Below are positions 43,682 to 52,952 of a DNA stretch of 61,272 bases, one piece after another. Made by a program: the position numbers and the translations under genes. This DNA comes from Gammaproteobacteria bacterium UBA7449. Its GTDB lineage: Bacteria > Pseudomonadota > Gammaproteobacteria > Pseudomonadales > Pseudohongiellaceae. Below the pieces are notes generated by a model that saw nothing but the letters and a program-made list of their open reading frames with translations, had not been told where the DNA came from and did not search any database. How positions within the stretch are numbered: the first letter of the stretch is position 1; every line of letters starts with the position of its first letter. Location of the stretch: the NCBI GenBank assembly GCA_002477465.1, contig DLPV01000014.1, positions 1 to 61,272 of the forward strand, read 5' to 3'.

Positions 43682-44908
43682 GTGACGCAAGCTGCTAAAC
43701 AGACTGATTCAAATGCCAGACAAGAATTCAATAATCGCGATGCCTTGTGGCCGAACTATAGCCCACCTCAGGACCTGATTTTTACGCACGGACGTGGCAC
43801 CGAGCTGTATACCGATTCGGGCGAAACTTACCTGGACTTCCTGAGTGGGATCGCCGTCACGGCCTTCGGCCACGCCCATCCTCACCTCGTTAAGGCACTG
43901 TCCGAGCAATCAGAGAAAATCTGGCATCTATCGAATGTGTTTCGCATTCCTGAGGCCGAAAAGCTCGCTCAGCGTCTGGCCGAGAATACCTTCGCCGACC
44001 GAATTTTCTTCGCCAATTCTGGCACTGAGGCCATTGAAGCCAGTATTAAAGCGGTGCGTGGTTATCAGGCCGCGATCGGCAAACCTGAACGCCATCGTCT
44101 CATTGGTTTTAGCGACAGTTTCCATGGTCGCACCATTGCTGCTGTGGCAGCGTCCGGCAATCCGGGTTATGTGCAAAATTTTGCACCGACGGATCATGGC
44201 TTTGATCACGTGCCCTGGGGAGACATGGATGCATTGGATGGAGTCATCACGGACCATACCGCCGGCATCATTATCGAAACTGTGCAGGGTGAGGGCGGAA
44301 TTCGGCCTCTAACCCCCGCGATACTGAAGCACTTGCGGGAAGTGTGTGATGCCAACGGTCTGTTGTTGGTGTTGGACGAAGTGCAGTGTGGTGTGGGTCG
44401 CACGGGCAAGCTGTTCGCCCATGAAAATTTTGGTATTGATCCTGATGTACTGGCTTCGGCAAAAGGCTTAGGTGGCGGCTTTCCTATCGGTGCCTGCCTA
44501 GTCTCGGAAAAGGTGGGTCAGCATATGGTGGTGGGTACCCATGGGAGCACATTCGGAGGTAATCCTCTGGCTGCAACAGTGGGCAACGCGGTATTGGATT
44601 TGGTGCTGGAACCCGGGCTGCTTGAGCATGTCCAGAAGCAGGGGAAGACCCTGCGTAAAGGGCTGGAAAAAATGACTGCAGATTATCCCAGCGTTGTTTC
44701 GAAGGTGACTGGTATGGGCCTCATGATCGGGGTGAAGTGCGAAGTGCCTAATGTGGAATTGATGAAAGAGTTGCGCGACAACAAGCTGCTGGTGGGTAGG
44801 GCAGGAGACAATATGATTCGCTTGCTGCCACCCCTCAACGTTTCTGATAAGCATGTGGAGCAGGCGCTGGCGATTATTGCCGAAGCTGTTGCCGGTCGGG
44901 CCAGCTAA
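43682..44908 (+). CDS. astC: Succinylornithine / acetylornithine transaminase
   Basis: PLP enzyme of the AST pathway (succinylornithine to succinylglutamate semialdehyde), often also able to act on acetylornithine (ArgD). Start chosen at GTG 43682 because GGAGGT lies 5 nt before it. The 408 residues have FANSGTEAIEAS (110-121), D232 in LLLVLDEVQCG, and PLP lysine K261 in ASAKGLGGG. First gene of astC-A-D-B, so astC is favoured over argD. Confidence 0.9.
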   Translation: MTQAAKQTDSNARQEFNNRDALWPNYSPPQDLIFTHGRGTELYTDSGETYLDFLSGIAVTAFGHAHPHLVKALSEQSEKIWHLSNVFRIPEAEKLAQRLAENTFADRIFFANSGTEAIEASIKAVRGYQAAIGKPERHRLIGFSDSFHGRTIAAVAASGNPGYVQNFAPTDHGFDHVPWGDMDALDGVITDHTAGIIIETVQGEGGIRPLTPAILKHLREVCDANGLLLVLDEVQCGVGRTGKLFAHENFGIDPDVLASAKGLGGGFPIGACLVSEKVGQHMVVGTHGSTFGGNPLAATVGNAVLDLVLEPGLLEHVQKQGKTLRKGLEKMTADYPSVVSKVTGMGLMIGVKCEVPNVELMKELRDNKLLVGRAGDNMIRLLPPLNVSDKHVEQALAIIAEAVAGRAS

Positions 44909-45062
44909 CGGTGATTGCCGCAGATTCATTCAGTTGGTCAATACGCCAACCCAGGCTTGATCTACGTTTGATATCGTCGTCGAAAAAATTCGAATCCTAT
45001 GGCTTTCCAAAAAGCCTCGTAGCCGACGGTGAGCATTTGAACGATGTAAAGGAGACTGCCTG

Positions 45063-46112
45063 ATGTTAATCCGCAGCGCGCGAGCGAGCGATCTGAATCA
45101 GCTGTTACAGCTTTCAGCAGTATTGCCGCTGGGCATGACCTCCATGCCATTCGATAAGTCCACCTGGGAGAAGAAGCTGGCGGTGATCGAGGAGAGTCTC
45201 ATGGATTCTCCGAATCCGGATGTTGAGCGAGTCTATTTGCTGGTCATGGAAGATACCGACTCGGGGCGTATCGTCGGTACGGCCGGGGTCGTGGCGGGGG
45301 TTGGGCTAACCCACCCGTTCTACAATTATAAATTGAGCAAGGATGTTAAGGTCTCGGAAGCGCTGGACATCCGCAGAACCAGTAACCTGCTCAACCTGGT
45401 TAATGATTTCACCGGTGAAACTGAGCTGATCTCGCTATTTCTGTTGCCTGAATTTCGATCCAGGTATGCCGGGCAATTTCTCTCTCGCTGTCGTTACGTG
45501 TTCATGAGCGATTTTCCAGAGCGCTTCAGTGATGTGGTGTTTGCAGAGATTCGGGGATATCTCGACGAATCAGAAAAATCGCCGTTCTGGGAACACCTGG
45601 GCAAGAAATTTTTCAATCTGCCTTTTGCCAAAGCCGATTTCATCAGCGCAGTGAACGGGTCGCAGTTTATTTCTGATCTTATGCCAAGGTTTCCGGTGTA
45701 TCTGGAACTCTTGCCTGAGGAGGCTGTGTCAGTTATTGGCAAACCTCACGATGAGGCGGCACCCGCGAAGCGACTGCTGGAGAGAGAAGGGTTCACGTTT
45801 AATGGCACCATCGATATTTTCGATGCGGGACCGGTGATGGAATGTCGGCGTGAAAATATCGCGTCGATGACTAATAGCCGTGAGGCGAAAGTCGCTGCCA
45901 TCACCGATGCGGCGCTGACGGAAAAAGATGCTGATGCGCTTTGTATTGTCAGCAATGGCGAGCTTGCGAATTATCGACTCACGCTGACACCGGTGAAGCT
46001 GCAGTCTGATGATGAGGTTATTCTGCCGGAATCGGCAGCGAAACTGATTGAAGTGGAAGCGGGCAGCCGCGTTCGTATCCTGGAAATAATGGCGGGTAGC
46101 AATGGAAAATAA
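45063..46112 (+). CDS. astA: Arginine N-succinyltransferase
   Basis: Succinylates arginine with succinyl-CoA, first AST step. The 349 residues start MLIRSARASDLNQLLQLS, typical of AstA, and include LISLFLLPEFRSRYAG and the acyl-transferase-like YVFMSDFPERF. AAAGGAGA precedes the ATG. Its end overlaps astD by 11 nt. Confidence 0.92.
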   Translation: MLIRSARASDLNQLLQLSAVLPLGMTSMPFDKSTWEKKLAVIEESLMDSPNPDVERVYLLVMEDTDSGRIVGTAGVVAGVGLTHPFYNYKLSKDVKVSEALDIRRTSNLLNLVNDFTGETELISLFLLPEFRSRYAGQFLSRCRYVFMSDFPERFSDVVFAEIRGYLDESEKSPFWEHLGKKFFNLPFAKADFISAVNGSQFISDLMPRFPVYLELLPEEAVSVIGKPHDEAAPAKRLLEREGFTFNGTIDIFDAGPVMECRRENIASMTNSREAKVAAITDAALTEKDADALCIVSNGELANYRLTLTPVKLQSDDEVILPESAAKLIEVEAGSRVRILEIMAGSNGK

Positions 46113-47565
46113 GCAGCAACATTTTATCGGTGGTCAATGGCTTCAGGCCGGGACACACCAGTTCAACTCCACCAGCCCAGTGTCCGGTGAATTGCTGTGG
46201 CAAGGTCTCGCCGCGGGAGCCAATGAGGTTTCCCAGGCTGTAGCTGCTGCGCGAGAAACGTTCGACAGTTGGAGCCTGCTCAGTTATGAAGAGCGTCAGG
46301 CCCATGTCAAACGGTTCGTTGAAGTAATTGAATCTCGACGTGACGAATTGGCTGAGATTATTCACGAGGAAACCGGTAAGCCGCTGTGGGAAAGTAAAAC
46401 CGAGATTGGCACCATGATTGCCAAGGCGGCGGTGTCCGAAAAGGCTTATGCGGAACGTACCGGGCATCGCGATTCCGAGGCTAATGGCGTCCAGTTAGCT
46501 TTAACCCACCGCCCAATCGGAGTGTTTGTGGTGTTAGGGCCTTACAACTTCCCTGGGCATTTGCCTAACGGGCACATCATTCCCGCTTTGCTCGCGGGGA
46601 ACACGATAGTCTTCAAACCCTCGGAGCTGACGGCCTTGTTTGGTGAGCGCATGGTGGCTTGCTGGGAAGAGGCCGGCCTGCCGGCTGGCGTTGTTAACCT
46701 GGTTCAGGGTGAGGCTGAAACCGGTCAGCTGCTTGCGGCTGCTGATGATATCGATGGCCTGCTATTCACTGGTAGTTCCAAAACCGGTCACGCCATCCAC
46801 AAAGCCTTCGGTGGTCATCCAGAGAAAATGCTGGCTTTGGAAATGGGTGGCAATAATCCGCTCATAGTCGATGCGGTGGCAGATGTCCCTGCTGCTGTTT
46901 ATACCATTATCCAATCGGCGTTTATCTCCGCCGGTCAGCGCTGTACCTGTGCGCGCCGACTTATTCTGCTCAAATCAGCCGAGAACGAGGAGTTGCTCTC
47001 CACTCTGGTTGCCGCGACGGAAAAAATCAAAGTGGGCTTCGATGACAATTGCTTCATGGGGCCAGTTGTCTCTAATACGGCTGCGAACAATGTGATGGCT
47101 TTTGCTGACGGACTCAAGCAGGCTGGCGCAAAAACCTTGAAGCCGGTAGAAAGGCCGTACGGGGATCAGGCAATTGTGTTGCCAGGAATTATCGACGTGA
47201 CGGACATGAGTGAGCGCAACGATGAAGAATGTTTCGGGCCACTGTTGCAGGTAGAGTGGGTTGACTCCCTGCAAGAAGGGATCAAGGCTGCCAACAACTC
47301 TCGCTATGGATTATCAGCCGGTCTGCTGAGTGATAGAGATGCATCCTGGCAAGAATTCATTCGCCTGATTCGTGCGGGTATCGTTAACCTGAATCGTCCC
47401 CTCACAGGCGCCAGCGGCGCTGCGCCATTTGGTGGCGTCGGTGCCAGCGGTAATTATCGCCCGGGCGCCTATTATGCGGCGGATTACTGTGCCTATCCCA
47501 TGGCCAGCATGCACAGCGACACTGTTGCACTGCCCGCCACGCTGGCGCTAGGGATCGAGCTGTAG
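46102..47565 (+). CDS. astD: Succinylglutamate semialdehyde dehydrogenase
   Basis: NAD-linked oxidation of succinylglutamate semialdehyde to succinylglutamate, fourth AST step. The 487 residues have the aldehyde-dehydrogenase motifs LALEMGGNNP (E247) and SAGQRCTCARR with catalytic Cys281. Overlaps astA, and precedes astB by 2 nt, so strongly coupled. Confidence 0.92.
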   Translation: MENKQQHFIGGQWLQAGTHQFNSTSPVSGELLWQGLAAGANEVSQAVAAARETFDSWSLLSYEERQAHVKRFVEVIESRRDELAEIIHEETGKPLWESKTEIGTMIAKAAVSEKAYAERTGHRDSEANGVQLALTHRPIGVFVVLGPYNFPGHLPNGHIIPALLAGNTIVFKPSELTALFGERMVACWEEAGLPAGVVNLVQGEAETGQLLAAADDIDGLLFTGSSKTGHAIHKAFGGHPEKMLALEMGGNNPLIVDAVADVPAAVYTIIQSAFISAGQRCTCARRLILLKSAENEELLSTLVAATEKIKVGFDDNCFMGPVVSNTAANNVMAFADGLKQAGAKTLKPVERPYGDQAIVLPGIIDVTDMSERNDEECFGPLLQVEWVDSLQEGIKAANNSRYGLSAGLLSDRDASWQEFIRLIRAGIVNLNRPLTGASGAAPFGGVGASGNYRPGAYYAADYCAYPMASMHSDTVALPATLALGIEL

Positions 47566-47567
47566 TC

Positions 47568-48908
47568 ATGCCGGGTATCAAAGCGTGGGAAGTAAACTTT
47601 GACGGTATCGTGGGTCCCACCCACAACTACGCTGGTCTTTCTTTTGGTAACGTAGCGTCTTCCAGTCATGGTGGTCAGAGTTCTTCGCCGCGCCAGGCGG
47701 CATTGCAGGGGCTGGGAAAAGCCTGGGCTTTGACTCAGATGGGTTTAAAGCAGGGGATTATTCCTCCGCAGGAAAGACCCCATATTCCTACCTTGCGAAA
47801 TCTGGGTTTCAGCGGTTCGGAAACAGAAGTATTAGGACAGGTCGCAAAGGAATCTCCTCAGCTGCTGGCGGCAACCAGCTCGGCGTCCTGTATGTGGGTG
47901 GCAAACGCAGCCACGATCTCACCTTTCGCCGATACGCGCGACGGCAAGACCCATATGACGCCGGCCAATCTCAGCTCAATGTTCCACCGCTCGATTGAGC
48001 CGTCAACAACCAGTCGGGTTTTGCAGGCAATGTTCAACCAAGACAGCTTTGTCCATCACGCGCCGCTGCCGGCTGGTCCCAGCTTCTCTGATGAGGGAGC
48101 GGCAAATCATACGCGCTTCTGTAATAAATATGGCGAGCCGGGTGTCGCGCTATTTGTTTATGGTGATGATTTGGTAGACAAGGAAGCGGTGCCTAAAAAA
48201 TTTCCTGCGCGCCAGACTCTACCAGCCTGCAAGGCTATTGCCCGGAGTCATGGTCTGAGCCATGAGAAGGTGGTGTATGCCCGTCAGAATCCCGCGGCTA
48301 TCGATGCGGGTGTATTTCATAACGACGTGATCGCCGTGGGCAATCAGGGGTTACTTTTTCATCACGAATTGGCTTTCGCCAAGCGGGATGAAGTTTATTC
48401 CCAGTTAGATGCTGCGATGGGAAGAGCGCTGGACTACATAGAGGTACCGAGCACGAAGGTGTCATTGAGTGACGCTGTAAGATCTTACCTGTTCAACTCA
48501 CAACTGCTGTCAGTGCCGGGCAAGTCGGGCGCAACGCTGATCGTGCCTGGCGAATGCGAAGAAGTCGCGGCCGTGCATGAGTATCTGCAGTGGCTGGAAA
48601 GTGAGAGTGCGCTGATCAACGAGGTCTGCTACTTCAACTTGCGCCAGAGCATGAATAATGGCGGCGGTCCTGCCTGCTTACGCTTGCGAGTGGTTATGAG
48701 CGAAGATCAAATAGCCAATACTGCGTCTCGAATTCTGCTGGATGAGGCGCTTTACTCAGAGCTGCGCACCTGGGTTGAACGCAATTATCGGGATAGTCTG
48801 GCGGCTGCCGACCTGCAGGACCCAGCGCTGCTCAGCGAATGCCGCACAGCGCTGGATGAGTTGACGCAGCTGCTAAAAATAGGCAGCGTTTACGATTTTC
48901 AGCTGTAA
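47568..48908 (+). CDS. astB: N-succinylarginine dihydrolase
   Basis: Converts succinylarginine to succinylornithine with release of ammonia and CO2, second AST step. The 446 residues begin MPGIKAWEVNFDGIVGPTHN and include FAKRDEVY. The catalytic Cys370 is in NNGGGPACLRLR near the C-terminus. Last gene of the operon. astE, the final desuccinylase, does not follow; the next gene is a convergent phosphatase. Confidence 0.93.
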   Translation: MPGIKAWEVNFDGIVGPTHNYAGLSFGNVASSSHGGQSSSPRQAALQGLGKAWALTQMGLKQGIIPPQERPHIPTLRNLGFSGSETEVLGQVAKESPQLLAATSSASCMWVANAATISPFADTRDGKTHMTPANLSSMFHRSIEPSTTSRVLQAMFNQDSFVHHAPLPAGPSFSDEGAANHTRFCNKYGEPGVALFVYGDDLVDKEAVPKKFPARQTLPACKAIARSHGLSHEKVVYARQNPAAIDAGVFHNDVIAVGNQGLLFHHELAFAKRDEVYSQLDAAMGRALDYIEVPSTKVSLSDAVRSYLFNSQLLSVPGKSGATLIVPGECEEVAAVHEYLQWLESESALINEVCYFNLRQSMNNGGGPACLRLRVVMSEDQIANTASRILLDEALYSELRTWVERNYRDSLAAADLQDPALLSECRTALDELTQLLKIGSVYDFQL

Positions 48909-48938
48909 AGGCGTGTAGCTGGCTGCGCTTGCAGAAAA

Positions 48939-50612
48939 CTAGCGCTGCTCCAGCTGACTCGCTTCCATCATCACGTGAAATATCACGTTCTGCTCCATGA
49001 CACCACGGACCAGATCAGAGCCTGGGCCAATGGCATAGATAGCCACATCTTCACCGCCATGGGTTTCTGCTCCCATCGGGACTGTCACCTCAGAGTGAAA
49101 ACCTGGGTGGGTAGTGTCGATATCGCTCAGGTCAGCACGGCGTGAAAAGTTGATCTCTTCACGAGTAATCGCATCGGCTGTATTTGCCCCCGGCAGAAAA
49201 TGAAACCCGGGTCCGTTTGTGTAGCCCAGCGTCGTGTAGGGCAGATCATCTGCCGCCAGGCTCGGAGTGGATCGAGGTTCGCCATTGTTTTCGTTACCGA
49301 CAGACTTGCCCAGAATCGGATTACCGCGGGTGGCATAACCGGCGATGGTAAACACGTGACTGTGATCGGCGGTCACGATGATGAGGGTGTCACTGAGATC
49401 TACCTTCTCCAGCGTCGTGCTGACAGCCCGAGACAATTCAATAGTATCCAGCAGCGCCCGCTGCGGATTGATCGCGTGATGGGCATGATCAATGCGACCT
49501 GACTCCACCTGAAGAAAATAGCCGTTCTCATTGCGACTGAGTATATCGATTGCCTTGGCGGTCATTTCGCTAAGGCTTGGCTCACCGGCTTCATCCACCG
49601 GTCGGTCGTGGTCATACTGCATATGGGACGGCTCAAACAGCCCCAGAAGATGATCGGTATCGGCCGGGTCAATGGCATTAAACTGGTCACGATTCCAGAC
49701 AAAATGGCTATTAGCGGCGGCAGCGGTCCACTCTGCGGTCAGGTCTCGACCATCGGCACGCGCACCATTTCTGCCGTACTCCGGGTCTGCCATAGACTGC
49801 GGGATAAAGCTGCGTCGTCCTCCACCCATGGCAACTTCGATGCCGTCACTGTCCGGGTTGTTAGCAGTAAATTCGATAAGCTGACGGGCTATGTCGGGAC
49901 ATCCTCCGGCGTTGACTACCATGTCACTGTCGCCATCGTCCTCATAGTTTCGTTCCATACTATGGGCATAGTTGGCCGCTGGCGTGGCGTGGGTGATGCG
50001 CGCAGTTGTCACTACCCCAGTTGCCAGTCCGCGCATTTCCGCTCGCTCGAGAAAGGTCAGCAGATGGTTACCGGCCTGACTCCCGCAGTCGCCCCTGATT
50101 ACATTCTGGTTAACACTGATGACGCCGGCCTTGGTCTTAATGCCGGTAGACATGGCGGTCATGGTGCCGGCGGAATCGGCAATCTGCTGGTTGGTGTTGT
50201 AGGTTTTGGATAGGGCAACATTGGGGAAGTTTTCAAAACTCAGGGCATTCTCTTCGCCCGTCTCGCCTCGTAGCTGACCGTCAAGAATGCGCGCCGCGGT
50301 AACCGTTGAGATACCCATGCCGTCACCGACAAACAGGATGACATTGCGAGCCATGCCGTTGCTGCTGGCTCGCAAGGCAAGGTTACGTGCTACTGTTGCC
50401 TGCCCCTCGTCATACCAGGTCTCTGGGGACTCCTGCGCGCTGACGCAGGAAAACAGCAGTGAAGTGGCTAGTGGCAACATGAGGAACGGCAGAGAATTAA
50501 GTGCGCAGCTGCGTTGGGTGCCCGACCTTGAACTTGTTATTGCGACGCGATTTGCCGCTGTCGCTTTTTCTGTAGTTGATTCTGCGATTGATCCAGTCAT
50601 TGATGCTGTCAT
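48939..50612 (-). CDS. phoA: Alkaline phosphatase, secreted
   Basis: Periplasmic phosphomonoesterase that frees phosphate. Start chosen at ATG 50612 because AGGTAGGA precedes it; a frame from 50657 adds 15 residues. A long polar N-terminus (T/S rich) precedes a hydrophobic segment ending LLFSCVSA, perhaps a lipoprotein-type or ordinary leader. The metal and nucleophile motif is LFVGDGMGI and IADSAGTMTA with Ser147. 557 residues, larger than E. coli PhoA; the symbol is given by family. Confidence 0.85.
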   Translation of the reverse strand: MTASMTGSIAESTTEKATAANRVAITSSRSGTQRSCALNSLPFLMLPLATSLLFSCVSAQESPETWYDEGQATVARNLALRASSNGMARNVILFVGDGMGISTVTAARILDGQLRGETGEENALSFENFPNVALSKTYNTNQQIADSAGTMTAMSTGIKTKAGVISVNQNVIRGDCGSQAGNHLLTFLERAEMRGLATGVVTTARITHATPAANYAHSMERNYEDDGDSDMVVNAGGCPDIARQLIEFTANNPDSDGIEVAMGGGRRSFIPQSMADPEYGRNGARADGRDLTAEWTAAAANSHFVWNRDQFNAIDPADTDHLLGLFEPSHMQYDHDRPVDEAGEPSLSEMTAKAIDILSRNENGYFLQVESGRIDHAHHAINPQRALLDTIELSRAVSTTLEKVDLSDTLIIVTADHSHVFTIAGYATRGNPILGKSVGNENNGEPRSTPSLAADDLPYTTLGYTNGPGFHFLPGANTADAITREEINFSRRADLSDIDTTHPGFHSEVTVPMGAETHGGEDVAIYAIGPGSDLVRGVMEQNVIFHVMMEASQLEQR

Positions 50613-50726
50613 TGATCCTACCTGAGTGATGTGAACCTGATATGATGCGAATGCCATGTTACAGGAAAATGAAGCTCATCCTATAGCGGGATATCCGCTG
50701 GATTGAGCCCGTTATTGAGAGCCCTT

Positions 50727-50951
50727 ATGCATATCGTCATTACTTACTGCACCGCCTGAAACTACAGGCCGAAGGCGGACCGTGTGTCCGCAGAAATAAG
50801 TGAAGCTGGTGCCCAAGAAGTCAACCTGGTTGGAGGTAGCGGCGGCATATTTGACGTGACAGTCGATGGCCGTGAAGTGTTCTCCAAATTCAAGCTTAAT
50901 CGCTTTCCAGAGCCTGGAGAGATCTCGCGATTGCTCTTTGAATCAGAATGA
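50727..50951 (+). CDS. SelW/Rdx-family selenoprotein with in-frame UGA
   Basis: A 74-residue thioredoxin-like protein read through TGA 50757 as selenocysteine (residue 11): MHIVITYCTA then U, then NYRPKADRV. It ends VDGREVFSKFKLNRF and PEPGEISRLLFESE before TGA 50949. The CxxU motif (C8, U11), and GGSGGIFDVTVDGREVF in the middle, match the SelW/SelT/Rdx family, which likely acts in thiol redox reactions. A bacterial SECIS-like hairpin follows the UGA. GAGAG lies 5 nt before the ATG. A conventional stop-based reading loses this gene. Confidence 0.85.
50775..50791 (+). promoter_or_regulatory. Bacterial SECIS-like hairpin
   Basis: GCGGAC (50775-50780) pairs with GTCCGC (50786-50791) around loop CGTGT. 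The loop holds G and U residues, and lies 21 nt after the UGA, within the spacing known for bacterial SECIS elements. It would recruit SelB for selenocysteine insertion at codon 11. Confidence 0.75.
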
Positions 50952-51007
50952 CAAAACCCTAAATAATTGCGCATACAGACTGCTGCGGGACTCGGCGGAA
51001 ACCCATT

Positions 51008-51643
51008 TTGACTACCAGAATTATCGCAATCACCGGCGCTTCCGCGTCTGGAAAAACCCATTTTGCCCATGCCTTACGACAGCATTTGCAGGATCAATTC
51101 TCACATCTGTCAGTGGGTCTGGTTGCCGAGGATTCCTATTATCATAAGCTGGATCATCTGCCCCTAGCGCAGCGCGAGCAGGTTAACTACGATCACCCGG
51201 ATGCCCTGGAACATGATTTGCTCCTGCATCATCTGCAGGAACTCAAGGCGGGCAGACGGATAGAAGTACCAACCTACGATTACACTGTGCACACGCGGGC
51301 GCCGCAAAGTCAGCTGCTGGAGCCTGTCCAGCTGTTGATCCTGGAAGGCATTCTATTGCTGAGTCATAATGGCCTGCGCCGGCACTTTGATTTAAGTCTC
51401 TATGTGGAGACGCCGCTACAGGTTTGCCTGGCCCGGCGCATGCAGCGCGATGTCGAGGAGAGAGGGCGCAGTAGAGAGTCGGTGACCGCGCAATTCGAAG
51501 AAACCGTCAGGCCCATGTTTCATCAGTTTATAGAGCCCACCAGGGCCCACGCACATCTCACTATTTCCGGGGAACAGGAATCGAGTGCTGTAGTGACCCA
51601 GGTGCAGGAAGAGTTACTGCGCAGAGGCCACCTCGCACCGTAA
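51008..51643 (+). CDS. udk: Uridine kinase
   Basis: Salvages uridine or cytidine to UMP or CMP. The 211 residues (TTG start 51008, with GGCGGAA upstream) carry the P-loop GASASGKT (10-17), and DSYYHKLDHLP and NYDHPDA as in Udk. It lies 57 nt after the selenoprotein gene and is followed by a nucleoside transporter, so the two form a nucleoside-salvage pair. Confidence 0.9.
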   Translation: MTTRIIAITGASASGKTHFAHALRQHLQDQFSHLSVGLVAEDSYYHKLDHLPLAQREQVNYDHPDALEHDLLLHHLQELKAGRRIEVPTYDYTVHTRAPQSQLLEPVQLLILEGILLLSHNGLRRHFDLSLYVETPLQVCLARRMQRDVEERGRSRESVTAQFEETVRPMFHQFIEPTRAHAHLTISGEQESSAVVTQVQEELLRRGHLAP

Positions 51644-51681
51644 GTCAAAAACTAAGTACAACCATAAGGAAGAATAACCCA

Positions 51682-52902
51682 ATGCAATCCTTGGTCAGCC
51701 TGTTGGGCATTGCAACACTCTTTGGCATCGCCTATCTGCTGTCTGCCCGACGCCAACACGTGAACTGGCGCACCGTAGGCTTCGCCCTGCTGCTGCAGTT
51801 TGTGCTGGGGGGCATCGCGCTGTACTTCCCGCTGGGGGTAGCCATTCTGCAAATGGTCTCTAACGCCGTATCCAGCGTGCTTAACAATGCCCAGGACGGC
51901 ATCGATTTTGTCTTTGGCAGCATTGGCACTTTTGAGATGGGCTTCATCTTTGCCTTTCACGTGCTGCCCGTGATTGTATTTTTCTCGTCCCTGGTTTCTG
52001 TGTTGTATCACCTGGGCATCATGGGCTGGCTGATCCGCTTTATTGGAGGTGGGCTACAGCGCCTGCTGAAAACAAGCCAGGCTGAATCGATGTCCGCTAC
52101 GGCGAATATTTTCGTAGGGCAGACTGAAGCGCCACTTATTGTGCGTCCCTACATCGCGAGCATGACCCGCTCGGAACTGTTCGCCATCATGGTGGGCGGT
52201 ATGTCTACGGTGGCGGGTTCAGTGCTCGCTGGTTATGTGCTGCTTGGCGTCGAGATTCAATACCTGCTTGCTGCCAGCTTCATGGCGGCCCCAGGTGGGT
52301 TCCTGATGGCCAAACTCCTGATGCCCGAGTCTGAGCAATTCAAGAATGAGGACGGGGAATTTAAGCTGGAGTTTGAAGCCCATGTAAATGTTATCGATGC
52401 TGCTGCATCGGGTGCCAGCAGTGGCATGACTCTGGCGCTCAATGTTGGCGCCATGGTGCTGGCCTTTGTGGGCTTGATTGCGCTGGTGAATACCCTGCTG
52501 GGCTCAATCGGCGGCATGTTTGGCTTCGAGTCCCTGTCGCTGCAGTTGCTGTTGGGCTATGCCTTCCAGCCACTGGCGTTTATTGTGGGCGTGCCCTGGG
52601 AAGAGACGCGGTTGGCGGGTAGCCTCATTGGCCAGAAGCTGGTGTTCAACGAATTCGTGGCCTTTGTTGCCTTCACCGATCAAATGGCATTGATGAGCGA
52701 GCGCGCCCAGGCGGTGGTGACTTTTGCCCTGTGTGGCTTTGCCAATTTCTCTTCCATCGGCATTGTGCTGGGGGGTATCGGCATGATGGCACCGGATCGG
52801 CGCAAGGATATTGCCGAGTTGGGGCTGCGTGCGGTGTTCGCCGGATTCATGGCAAACCTGATGAGTGCCGCGATTGCGGGCTTCTTTCTTTCTCTAGGTT
52901 AA
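51682..52902 (+). CDS. nupC: Concentrative nucleoside transporter (NupC family)
   Basis: Na+ or H+ coupled nucleoside importer in the inner membrane. The 406 residues have the signature GQTEAPLIVRPYIASMTRSE (around 150) and VPWEETRLAGSLIG near residue 300. It sits 38 nt after udk with AAGGAAGA before the ATG. Confidence 0.92.
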   Translation: MQSLVSLLGIATLFGIAYLLSARRQHVNWRTVGFALLLQFVLGGIALYFPLGVAILQMVSNAVSSVLNNAQDGIDFVFGSIGTFEMGFIFAFHVLPVIVFFSSLVSVLYHLGIMGWLIRFIGGGLQRLLKTSQAESMSATANIFVGQTEAPLIVRPYIASMTRSELFAIMVGGMSTVAGSVLAGYVLLGVEIQYLLAASFMAAPGGFLMAKLLMPESEQFKNEDGEFKLEFEAHVNVIDAAASGASSGMTLALNVGAMVLAFVGLIALVNTLLGSIGGMFGFESLSLQLLLGYAFQPLAFIVGVPWEETRLAGSLIGQKLVFNEFVAFVAFTDQMALMSERAQAVVTFALCGFANFSSIGIVLGGIGMMAPDRRKDIAELGLRAVFAGFMANLMSAAIAGFFLSLG

Positions 52903-52952
52903 GACCTGTTCGCGCTGGCTTAAACCCTGCTACCGCCAGCTTAGATTCTCAC

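Noticed and set aside
50949..50963. Second UGA at the end of the selenoprotein as another selenocysteine
   Set aside because: No hairpin follows, and read-through adds only four residues before TAA; it is the ordinary stop.
50762..51147. Open frames on both strands overlapping the selenoprotein and its downstream gap
   Set aside because: They have no family match, overlap uridine kinase and only arise because the UGA breaks the true frame.
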